64,000 nucleotides of DNA from Burkholderia gladioli (GTDB lineage Bacteria; Pseudomonadota; Gammaproteobacteria; Burkholderiales; Burkholderiaceae), in NCBI RefSeq assembly GCF_000959725.1, contig NZ_CP009322.1, positions 2,728,001 to 2,792,000 on the forward strand, read 5' to 3'. The translations under genes and the position numbers were made by a program. Positions 54,731 through 62,639 of the stretch are shown here, in pieces. How positions within the stretch are numbered: position 1 is the first letter of the stretch; the number at the start of each line of letters is the position of its first letter. The notes beneath the pieces were generated by a model. That model searched no databases, was not told where the DNA came from, and saw only the letters and a list, made by a program, of their open reading frames with translations.

Positions 54731-55087
54731 TCAGGTCCCGCTCGATTCGCCCACTTGCGGCCCCGTGCCTCGCGCTGCCAGCGGATGCGCGAGCTTGCTG
54801 TCACCGTAAGTGCGGATCACCTCGGAAACGATCACCTGATAGCCGTCCAGCCAGTTCGCCTGGACGGCTTTCGCCTCAAGATGCGCCGGGTTTTTCATCA
54901 AAACCTGCAGCGCTTCCAGCGACTCCCAGTAATACACATTGGACGTCAGGCCCGTGGCGGCGTTCTCCCATGTCTCCTCCCCCAGATAACCCGGAATCGT
55001 TTTCGCGGCGTCCGCGATCGCTTTGTCGAGGCGGTGGAAGGTGTCGTCGAACTGCCCGGCGGCGAAGATGAAGGTGGAGGAGTACAT
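54731..55087 (-). CDS. Antibiotic biosynthesis monooxygenase (ABM) domain protein
   Basis: 118 residues: MYSSTFIFAAGQFDDTFHRL, GYLGEETWENAATGLTSNV and YYWESLEALQVLMKNPAHLE fit the small ferredoxin-like ABM fold (dimeric; heme- or quinone-degrading and related oxygenases). Convergent with oppF. Function unknown; divergent from the disrupted SDR gene. Confidence 0.82.
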   Translation of the reverse strand: MYSSTFIFAAGQFDDTFHRLDKAIADAAKTIPGYLGEETWENAATGLTSNVYYWESLEALQVLMKNPAHLEAKAVQANWLDGYQVIVSEVIRTYGDSKLAHPLAARGTGPQVGESSGT

Positions 55088-55914
55088 GGGGTGGGTTTAG
55101 GTTGAAGGCGGAAGAATGAAACTGGGCCGTTCGTGCCAGTTCGGCTGACGTCGAGCTCTTCTCGTCATGCCCTCGGCTCTCTTGCCGGCATTATCGCCGA
55201 CTCGGCCTCGGCAATTCCGACTATCCGGTTGCTCGAATTCGCGCGACCGCCGCCCCTTCCCCGGCCGCTTCCCCACGTTCGCACAACCCGCCGCGCGCGC
55301 CGCATGCCGCCATCGGCCATCGGCCATCGTCAGCTATGCGAATTGATCGTCACCCCGGCCAATGACGCGTCACCCGATATTTCTTCGAATTCCGACGAGA
55401 TGTTGCGCGAATTCAGTCGATTCCGCCATCCAGCGACTACGTGCATGATTCGAATCAGGCGAGGTGTGCGTCGAAGAACTGACGATCGACAACGCTCAAA
55501 GGTCTACGACATGCCTTCCATTCAATGACATTCGACAGTCATCACTGGATGACCGGAATATTTTTTACTGGATGACGAAAATGAAGCTCAAGAACAAGGT
55601 GGCCTTCGTAACCGGCGGCACGTCGGGCATCGGCCTGGAAACCGCGAAACTCTTCCAGGCCGAAGGCGCCAATGTGGTGCTGGTTGGCTCGAATGAAGAA
55701 CGCCTGGCCGCCGCAGGCAAGGAGCTCAACGGGACGGCCCTGCTGGTTCGTGCCGATATCCGCAAGGTGGCGGACATCGCGCACGCGGTTGAACAGACGC
55801 GGACGAAATTCGGCCATATCGACGTGGTGTTCGCCGTACGCGGTCCATCAACGACGTCTCTCAGAGCGTTGGTGGCGGCGTAGCTTGGTAGGAGAAGCGG
55901 AACCTGGCTTCTAA

Positions 55915-57495
55915 TCAGCGCAGTTCGACAGGCATGTTCCAGGGCAGCAGCGCGTCATAGTCTTCGACGCCCTCCGCCAACGGCAGACGCTGAAACAGCC
56001 AGGTGAGATAACGATAAGGATCGATGCCGTTGGCCTTGCAGGTCTCGACCAGCGAGTAGAGGTTTGCGCTTGCGTTCGCACCGTCGACAGTGTCGGAGAA
56101 CAGCCATCCGCGGCGTCCGACGCAGAATGGACGGATTGCATTTTCGCAAGGGTTGTTGCTGATCGGCCAGTCGCCGTTCTCGACATAGCGAATGAGTTTG
56201 GGCCACTGCTCGCGCAGGTAAGTCAGCCCCTTGCCGAGCAGGCTCTTCGGGACGACGCCGGCGGACTGCTCGAGCATCAGTTCATGGATCGCGTCGAGCA
56301 CGCGCGCACTGTATCGTCGTCGCAATCGCTGTCGTCGTTCGGTCCCCCACGTCTCGCTGCGAGACTCTGCGGCGAACAGCTTGCCGATCAGCCTGATGAA
56401 GCGTGTCGCGAGCAGGTCGGGCGTACGCGCGGCCTTCGGCACGCCATCTTCGGCCTTGATGAAGTACCGTCTCACATGAACCCAGCATCCCAGATGCACG
56501 AGCTCGTGACGCCGAGCGATGTCATTGTAGGGCTCATAGCCGTCGGTCATCAGGACCGCGCCCTTGCGGATGCCGGTGAACAGTTTTTCGCCCAGTTTTG
56601 TGCCGCGACCTGGCGTATAGGTGAAGCAACGAACGGGCGCGCCCGAGCCGCTCATTTGCGCCCAGAGATAGCTCTTCGTCTGAGGGCGGCGGCCTTCTTC
56701 CTTCAGCACCTGGAGCGTCGTCTCGTCGCAGTAGATCACTTCAGCGTCGAGCAATGCGTCGCGCATCAGGTTGATGACGGGCTGCGCAGCGAGACCGACG
56801 CGGACCATGCTGGCGGCGATCGTGTTCGACGAGATATCGCCGCCGAAGCGACGCAGCAAGCCGGCCTGGCGATAGATCGGCATACCGAACTGGTACTTGC
56901 CGGCGGCGATCCACGCGAGCGCCGACTCGCTCAACAGTCCGCGCGGGATGATGCGCGGCGGCGCCGGCGTGACCTTGATGCCCAGATCGCAGCACGGACA
57001 CACGTACTTGACGCGCTGATGCTGGATCACGCGAAGCTGCTCGGGGATCACCGTGAGTTGCTCGCTGATCTCCACACCAAACACGACGAGCGCGTGCCCG
57101 TCGTTTTCGCAGAAGCGTTCGGCTTCGGGCAATTCGTGCCGTACGATGTCACGCGGCAGGTTGGGATCGAGCGGCTTGCGATGGCCGCGCTTCTTGCGCG
57201 TGTGGGCAGCGACCGTCGTATCAGACGTGTCTTCCGTCGCGGGTGTTGCGGTCGCGCCCAGCGCTTCGGCCTCGTTGAACAGGCCAAGTTGATCGGAGTC
57301 TCGTGCTTCGCTCTTCGCGCCGAACAGCTCGCGCCGGTAGGAACGCAGCCGTTCTTCGGCAAGGTCACGTTCGGCCGTGACCAATCGTACCGCGCTGCGC
57401 AGCTCGTCGCGCTCCTGCCGAAGTGCGGCGTGCTCCTCACGCATCGCGAGCAGCGCAGTCAGTTCATCGGCAGAGATCGTGACGTTGATCGGCAT
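55915..57495 (-). CDS. tnpC: IS66 transposase TnpC
   Basis: 526 residues. N-terminal leucine-zipper-like helix (about 10-60), zinc-binding KYVCPCCDLG near 165, and a DDE core: VIYCDETTLQV, LMTDGYEPYND and NNPCENAIRPFCVGRR. Intact full length. Confidence 0.93.
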   Translation of the reverse strand: MPINVTISADELTALLAMREEHAALRQERDELRSAVRLVTAERDLAEERLRSYRRELFGAKSEARDSDQLGLFNEAEALGATATPATEDTSDTTVAAHTRKKRGHRKPLDPNLPRDIVRHELPEAERFCENDGHALVVFGVEISEQLTVIPEQLRVIQHQRVKYVCPCCDLGIKVTPAPPRIIPRGLLSESALAWIAAGKYQFGMPIYRQAGLLRRFGGDISSNTIAASMVRVGLAAQPVINLMRDALLDAEVIYCDETTLQVLKEEGRRPQTKSYLWAQMSGSGAPVRCFTYTPGRGTKLGEKLFTGIRKGAVLMTDGYEPYNDIARRHELVHLGCWVHVRRYFIKAEDGVPKAARTPDLLATRFIRLIGKLFAAESRSETWGTERRQRLRRRYSARVLDAIHELMLEQSAGVVPKSLLGKGLTYLREQWPKLIRYVENGDWPISNNPCENAIRPFCVGRRGWLFSDTVDGANASANLYSLVETCKANGIDPYRYLTWLFQRLPLAEGVEDYDALLPWNMPVELR

Positions 57496-57527
57496 GCCGG
57501 ATTAGACCGGCATGCGGGTCTACCCGT

Positions 57528-57881
57528 TCAGCTCACACGAAGATATTCATGCGTCGGATGTTGCCGAATCGCCGTAATATCGTCACCATCGAGCAGCGCG
57601 TGCAGCAGGTCCGGCGTCATCGTCACGACGGCGGTCTTCCTGTCGGGCCAGATGAAGTGGCTCGTCTCGAGTCGTTTCATGAGCAGCCAGAAACCGCTAC
57701 CGTCCCAGCCCAGGATCTTGATGCGGTCGCGACGCCGGTTGCCGAAGATGTAAAGCGACGAGTCCATCGGATTCAGGCGCATGGACTGTTCGACGAGGAT
57801 CGACAGGCTGTTCATGCCGTACCGGAAATCGACCGGATCGCGGTGCAGATAAACCTTCAGGGTGTCGTCGAACCGGAACAC
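57528..57881 (-). CDS. tnpB: IS66 accessory protein TnpB
   Basis: 117 residues; YLHRDPVDFRYGMNSLSILV, LYIFGNRRRDRIKIL and WDGSGFWLLMKRLETSHFIW are the IS66 Orf2 signature. Overlaps tnpA by 25 nt. Confidence 0.93.
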   Translation of the reverse strand: MFRFDDTLKVYLHRDPVDFRYGMNSLSILVEQSMRLNPMDSSLYIFGNRRRDRIKILGWDGSGFWLLMKRLETSHFIWPDRKTAVVTMTPDLLHALLDGDDITAIRQHPTHEYLRVS

Positions 57882-58339
57882 GGCAGCCTCCCCAGGATCT
57901 GGACCAGCGTCGTCAGTTCGTCCAGCGTTGCGATAGCTCCGCCGAGCTCAAGCTCGACACCGTTGGCCAGCCTCACCTGCAACGCGAGGTTCATCGTCGG
58001 AGGTGATGGCGGGGGCGATATCGGAGGAGGTGTCGCAACGACAGGGACGAAGGCCGGTTGCGGCCGGTCGATCGCTCGTGACCGGACCGACGGCATGTCG
58101 ATCGACACGCCGTCGACGGCCATCGGGCTACGCTCTTGCTGCCTCTGCTGGTACTTTGCAACCCACTTGCGCAGCTGGTTCGGATTGACGTCATGCTCGA
58201 TTGCCATGCGGGCGATCGACACCCCCGGCTTCAGGCACTGCTCGACAAGTTCCTTCAATGCGCCTTCGTCGTACTCACGCCGGCCGTCGCGCTTCATGCC
58301 GATCACCAGGCGGCTCTTGAGGTCATTCGTCTCATTCAT
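57857..58339 (-). CDS. tnpA: IS66 accessory protein TnpA
   Basis: 160 residues; helix-turn-helix GVSIARMAIEHDVNPNQLRK in a typical TnpA start (GRREYDEGALKELVEQ), then a proline-rich linker. First gene of the element's operon. Confidence 0.9.
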   Translation of the reverse strand: MNETNDLKSRLVIGMKRDGRREYDEGALKELVEQCLKPGVSIARMAIEHDVNPNQLRKWVAKYQQRQQERSPMAVDGVSIDMPSVRSRAIDRPQPAFVPVVATPPPISPPPSPPTMNLALQVRLANGVELELGGAIATLDELTTLVQILGRLPCSGSTTP

Positions 58340-59049
58340 CTATGTCAGTGTGCAGGTGTCCACGTGGACACCTAGCTTCTGACCTTTACTTCGGCTTGGA
58401 AAGACGTCGTTAACGGATCGCATACTGTTCGCCAACGCCGGCGCAAGCACGGTCGCCCCGTTCGAAGCGATAACGGAGGAGTATGTCGCGGACAACCTCT
58501 CCCTCAACTTCACCGGTACCTTCTTCACCATTCAGAAGACGGCTCCGATCATCGCCAAAGGCGGCAGCATTATCGTCACGACCTCGTTCCTCAATACGAT
58601 CGGATTTCCGGGCTTGTCGATTCTCGCCGCCACCAAGGCCGCGACTCGCTCACTCGTGCGCACCCTCGGCGCGGAACTGGCGCCTCGCGGCATCCGCGTC
58701 AATGCCGTGAGCCCCGGCGCGATCGCGACGCCGTTCTACAGCAAGATCGGCTTGCCTGACGATGCTCTTTCCCAAGTCGCCGGCGACGTCACGCAGAAAA
58801 TTGCCCTCAAGCGCTTCGGAGAACCGATTGAACTGGCGAAGACCGCGTTGTACCTGGCAAGCGATGATTCGTCATACACCACGGGCACCGAGCTGGTTGT
58901 CGATGGCGGGCTGACCCAGTTCTGACGCGCCTTGCCGGCGACACGATGAACGCATCCAGGTTGCAGCGACGCTGCAACCGAATCCAGCCTGCCGCCTGCC
59001 TGATCCACGAACGGCAGGCTGCTTCCGATTGATGGATTGGTCTGCCGGA

Positions 59050-59967
59050 TCATGCCGACTTGGTGAATCGGGAGAAGGACTCCCTGAGTCTGGGCGTCAC
59101 GAAATCGAGAAAGCGCCGTAGCTTCAGGGGCATGACGCTGCGGAAGACGTGCACGAGTTGTATCGGGACGGGATCGACCTCGAACGCGTCCAGAATGATT
59201 TCCAATTCCCCGGCGTCGATGGCCTCCGCGACGTGATAGTGCAGCAACTGTGTGAATCCGAACCCGCGAACGGCGGCATCCACCGCGGAATCCGCGGACG
59301 ATACCTGGAGCCGAGGCGAAATCGGGACAGTGACCAAGAGCCCCGTATCCGGATATCGGAATGTCCAGTCCGGCGACAGCATCGGGCCGTTGTACATCAC
59401 GCAGGGCAGCCTTGCGAGCTCGGCCGGCGTTCGGGGCACGCCACGTTCCCTCAGCAAGGCCGGGCTGGCACAGACCACCGTTCGAAATGCGCCAATCCGC
59501 GTCGCAATCATGTTGCTGTCGGGCAGGCGGCCGATACGAACCGCGACGTCGACATGCGTATCGACCAAATCGACATTGCGATCCGATTGAGTCAATTTCA
59601 CGTCGATCTCCGGAAACAGCGCCAGGAAATTCATGATTTCAGGCAGCACGTAAAGCCGCCCAAGCCGCACCGGTGTGGTAATGGCCAGTTCTCCGCGCGG
59701 CGCCGTGAATTCGCCCGTCGCCTCACGCTCCTGTTCACTCACCAGATCCAGGATCTGCCGCGCCGTCACCGCATAAGCGAGCCCCGCATCCGTCAGACTC
59801 AACTTGCGCGTCGTTCGCATGAGCAAGCGCGTACCTAATTGCTCCTCGAGATCCGTGACTTTACGCGTCAGCGTGGCCACCGGCACGTTCATCATTCTTC
59901 CGGCAGCAGAAAAACTGCCGGTTTCGATAGTGGCGAGCAACATCGCCATAGCTTCCAACCTATCCAT
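59050..59967 (-). CDS. LysR-family regulator
   Basis: 305 residues from the ATG at 59967 (MDRLEAMAMLLATIETG), with GGAGG upstream; longer frames include a long unlikely leader. HTH FSAAGRMMNVPVATLTRKV, effector domain with RLLMRTTRKLSLTDAG and VDVAVRIGRLPDSNM, the CrgA-like subgroup. Converges on the disrupted SDR gene. Targets could be the SDR or the GlcG-like gene just upstream on the same strand. Confidence 0.9.
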   Translation of the reverse strand: MDRLEAMAMLLATIETGSFSAAGRMMNVPVATLTRKVTDLEEQLGTRLLMRTTRKLSLTDAGLAYAVTARQILDLVSEQEREATGEFTAPRGELAITTPVRLGRLYVLPEIMNFLALFPEIDVKLTQSDRNVDLVDTHVDVAVRIGRLPDSNMIATRIGAFRTVVCASPALLRERGVPRTPAELARLPCVMYNGPMLSPDWTFRYPDTGLLVTVPISPRLQVSSADSAVDAAVRGFGFTQLLHYHVAEAIDAGELEIILDAFEVDPVPIQLVHVFRSVMPLKLRRFLDFVTPRLRESFSRFTKSA

Positions 59968-60172
59968 GGCGCCTGAACAGCCTCCGAAAACGAAAAAAAT
60001 ATTGTAATGGATCCATCGCGATAACGATGGGTATTTCCCAACGCAGAAGAATGAGCAATTCAGCTTCGAGGCATCGACATGAAAATGGGGGCGCACACCG
60101 CCTGGAGTTCGGCGGGTTCGCCCCCTGGTTCAACTCATGCGATCGATATTTCGCATTGAATGCCGATGATTT

Positions 60173-60706
60173 TCAAGGCATCAATTCACTTTCGATCCTC
60201 TTCACACCTGCCATCGCGCACTCCTCGTCCTTGTCGCCGCCGGGAGATCCCCCAACGCCAATCGCGGCGATGGTTTCATCCCGCAGCTTGATTGCCACAC
60301 CACCCGGCAAGGCCGTGACATTCGGGGTCGATGCCAGCGATTGCGCGCCAATCGGCGGATACTTCGCGAGAACATCCCAAAACTGGCTGGTGCGATCGAA
60401 GTGGAAAATCGGCCCCATCGACACCGCCGTGTAGGCCTTGCGATAGGAAGAGTCCTTGGTGTGGATGACGGCATGATCGCCGCGCAGCACGACCTCAGGC
60501 GTTCCGGCCACGTCCACCACCGTCGCCGTGACGGCGTATCCTTTTGCCGTGCAGGCGCGGACTGCCTCGAGCGCGCCGTCGAGTGCGATATTCATCGGCA
60601 ATGTATAACCACTAATCGACACCTGGGCAACGGCCGGTGATTCGACAAACAGAGTACCAACGGCCAGGAGCGCGACTGCGGCGACCGTATATTTATTTTC
60701 CGACAT
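60173..60706 (-). CDS. Exported GlcG/HbpS-like protein
   Basis: 177 residues from the ATG at 60706, with GGAGAAAAC upstream. Signal peptide to about 28 (ESPAVAQVS). Fold motifs ALEAVRACTAKGYAVTATVV, VLRGDHAVIHTKDSSYRKA and AIGVGGSPGGDKDEECA match the GlcG/HbpS family, some of which bind heme. Upstream of the LysR gene on the same strand, 205 nt apart. Confidence 0.87.
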   Translation of the reverse strand: MSENKYTVAAVALLAVGTLFVESPAVAQVSISGYTLPMNIALDGALEAVRACTAKGYAVTATVVDVAGTPEVVLRGDHAVIHTKDSSYRKAYTAVSMGPIFHFDRTSQFWDVLAKYPPIGAQSLASTPNVTALPGGVAIKLRDETIAAIGVGGSPGGDKDEECAMAGVKRIESELMP

Positions 60707-60736
60707 GTTTTCTCCAAGAATAATTACGCGTCCCAT

Positions 60737-61091
60737 CGGATAATTCTCCGATGGGCTTCACGATATAAACCAGACGATTTATTGCACTCTCTCAGACAAG
60801 CAATTTTTATTATCAATCTGAATCACGGTCGATCGTCGGGCAGCGGCTACGCCTCGGATCAGTCTTGTCGTGGCCGATTATGCCGCGTGACCCGGTTCCA
60901 ATGAATTCGTCAAATCCGAGATACATATCCTCGAAAAATGAGGAGATCGGGCCGGCCTCGCCTCCGTGCGGAGCGGGCCGGCGCCATCCGGAACACGCTA
61001 GCGATCCGGCGGGGCAAGGTGAGTCAGCGGCAATCAAGGCCCGACGCTACCGCGGGACCACCGGCATCAGCCTGCCGCAGCCCCAATATTT
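60737..61091. other. Intergenic region
   Basis: About 355 bases between the GlcG-like gene and the MaoC operator. AT-richer start (60740-60830) probably holds the GlcG-like promoter. No gene recognised. Confidence 0.5.
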
Positions 61092-61109
61092 CCTTACTAG
61101 TAAATAAGG
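61092..61109 (+). promoter_or_regulatory. TetR-type operator upstream of the MaoC gene
   Basis: Contains CTTACTAGTAAATAAG (61093-61108), identical to a 16-nt stretch before the CoA-transferase gene. It sits about 36-53 bp before the MaoC start and overlaps its likely promoter. Core palindrome TTACTAGTAA with outer CCTTA/TAAGG arms. Confidence 0.75.
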
Positions 61110-61144
61110 TATGATCGCATCTCACAACGAACAGGGTGAGAGTG

Positions 61145-61630
61145 ATGGACATGACAAACCAGTCGGAAGACCAGAAACCAGCGCGCGTGCTGGTGCCCGG
61201 CGAATATGGCTTCAACGACCTGCAGATCGACGACACGTACCAGACCAGCGGCGTGACCGTCACCGAAGCGCATGTGGTGGGATTCGCCGGCCTGTCCGGC
61301 GACCTGTTCGACGTCCACATGGATGACGAATTCGCGCAGGCAGCGGGTTTCCCGGGCCGGATAGCGCACGGGCTGCTGGGCTTGTCCCTCGCCGACGGCC
61401 TGAAAACGCGCTGCCCCGTCCGGCTCAAGGGAATCGCGACGCTGAGCTGGAACTGGTCGTTCCGCGCCCCCTTGCTCATCGGCGACCGGATCCATGTCGA
61501 GGTGCGAATTCATGCGAAACGCAACACCAAACGCAGCGATCGCGGCATCGTGACACTCGCCATGAAAGTCGTGAACATGCGCAAGGAAGTCGTGCAGGAA
61601 GGCGAAACGCTCCTGCTCGTGCAGGTGTGA
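61145..61630 (+). CDS. MaoC-like (R)-specific hydratase/dehydratase
   Basis: 161 residues from the ATG at 61145; GTG 61136 and ATG 61151 are alternatives. The hot-dog fold with TEAHVVGFAGLSGDLFDVHM (Asp-x4-His-type catalytic pair) and FPGRIAHGLLGLSLAD is typical of MaoC dehydratases acting on acyl-CoA. Preceded by the shared operator; the TetR gene follows on the same strand after 75 nt. Confidence 0.9.
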   Translation: MDMTNQSEDQKPARVLVPGEYGFNDLQIDDTYQTSGVTVTEAHVVGFAGLSGDLFDVHMDDEFAQAAGFPGRIAHGLLGLSLADGLKTRCPVRLKGIATLSWNWSFRAPLLIGDRIHVEVRIHAKRNTKRSDRGIVTLAMKVVNMRKEVVQEGETLLLVQV

Positions 61631-61705
61631 TCGGTGCCGCGTCGCGCGCCTGGATGCGGTAGCATGCTGCGCGTGAACTCTGATCGGAAGGGGCGGCAGT
61701 CAAAG

Positions 61706-62422
61706 ATGGTAAACAGCACGGAAAGCGAACTCGGCGGCGGAACGCAAACAGCAACGCGGAAAAAGCGGGCTGCCAGGGCGCCTGCCGCTGCACGCTCCGA
61801 CATGCGCGAAAAGATCAAGCAGGTGGCGACGGAACTGCTGATCAGCCGCGGTTTCAACGGCACCAGCTACGGCGATATCGCCACCCGGCTCGGTGTGACG
61901 ACCACCAATATCCACTACCACTTCGGCAACAAGCAGGCGCTGGTGGACGAGGTCGTGGCCGACTACGTGGCCGAGGCACGAGGGCGGCACCTGCGCATCT
62001 GGCTCGACCAGACCACCACCTTGCAGGAGAAGCTGCAAAAGGTGGTCGAGTACAACTTCGAGCGCTACCGGCAGTTCAACCCGACCGATCACGGCACTCA
62101 GTCCTGGAGCCTGATCGGCAGGTTGCGGCTCGAGAGCGACGTGCTGAGCGAGAGTGCGCGCGACATGCTCGCATCGTTCACCTCCTCGATTCATGAAGGG
62201 ATCCGGCTCGCCGTGGACACGGCCTGGCACAACGGCGAACTGCGAGACGACACGCCGCGAGAGGATCTCGCCTTCCTGCTGATCAACATCGTGAACAGCT
62301 CGTCCGTGTTCACGCATGGCACCGGCGGCTTCGACAAATTGAAGCTGTTCTTCGATGCCTTCTCCCGCGTGATGTTGTCCGCCTACGCGCCGGACCCGAA
62401 AGCACGCCGTCGAAGCAAGTAA
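61706..62422 (+). CDS. TetR-family regulator
   Basis: 238 residues from the ATG at 61706. After a basic leader, HTH TSYGDIATRLGVTTTNIHYH with NKQALVDEV; C-terminal ligand domain of all-helical type (LQKVVEYNFERYRQFN, FLLINIVNSSSVFTHG). Flanked on both sides by genes bearing the same palindromic operator, so it probably represses both in response to an acyl-CoA or acid (inference). Confidence 0.9.
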   Translation: MVNSTESELGGGTQTATRKKRAARAPAAARSDMREKIKQVATELLISRGFNGTSYGDIATRLGVTTTNIHYHFGNKQALVDEVVADYVAEARGRHLRIWLDQTTTLQEKLQKVVEYNFERYRQFNPTDHGTQSWSLIGRLRLESDVLSESARDMLASFTSSIHEGIRLAVDTAWHNGELRDDTPREDLAFLLINIVNSSSVFTHGTGGFDKLKLFFDAFSRVMLSAYAPDPKARRRSK

Positions 62423-62582
62423 TCCCGACGAGCATTCGACGCGCCTCCCGCGCGTCGGTGCTTACCGCTTCCCCGCCCTTCCCCGCCTCCCCGATATTCC
62501 TTCGCGTCGTCCGACGCGTGTCCACCTGCGTCCGCCTGTTTTCGCCTATCGAGCAGGGTAAACACCGCCCCTTCCGTAAATT

Positions 62583-62602
62583 GACTTACTAGTAAATAAG
62601 TC
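62583..62602 (+). promoter_or_regulatory. TetR-type operator upstream of the CoA-transferase gene
   Basis: GACTTACTAGTAAATAAGTC contains the same 16-mer (62585-62600), about 40 bp before the CoA-transferase start. The outer arms GAC/GTC extend the dyad. Confidence 0.75.
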
Positions 62603-62639
62603 ATAAGCTCGCTCCACTTACTTTTCTGGTGGAGCAGCG

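Larger units (their letters stand above)
55836..58425 (-). mobile_element. IS66-family insertion sequence, complete
   Basis: 2,590 bp. Terminal inverted repeats at 55836-55858 and 58403-58425 (19 of 23 match; ends GTACGCG and GCATAC). Flanked by the 8-bp target duplication TGTTCGCC at 55828-55835 and 58426-58433. Contains tnpA, tnpB and tnpC on the minus strand. Inserted in the SDR gene; it looks recent because both flanks and genes are intact. Confidence 0.95.
55572..58925 (+). pseudogene. SDR-family gene split by an IS66 insertion
   Basis: Left part 55572-55835 (KNKVAFVTGGTSGIGLETAK to HIDVVFA), right part 58434-58925 (NAGASTVAPFEAITEEYV to TELVVDGGLTQF). Removing the element plus one copy of the 8-bp target duplication joins them exactly in frame into a 251-residue protein. 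The usual YxxxK reads LAATK: the catalytic Tyr is Leu, so the original may already have been inactive. N-terminal start could also be 55581. Confidence 0.88.

Noticed and set aside
55314..55330. Short tandem CATCGGC repeats
   Set aside because: Only about two and a half units; too short to be a meaningful repeat array.
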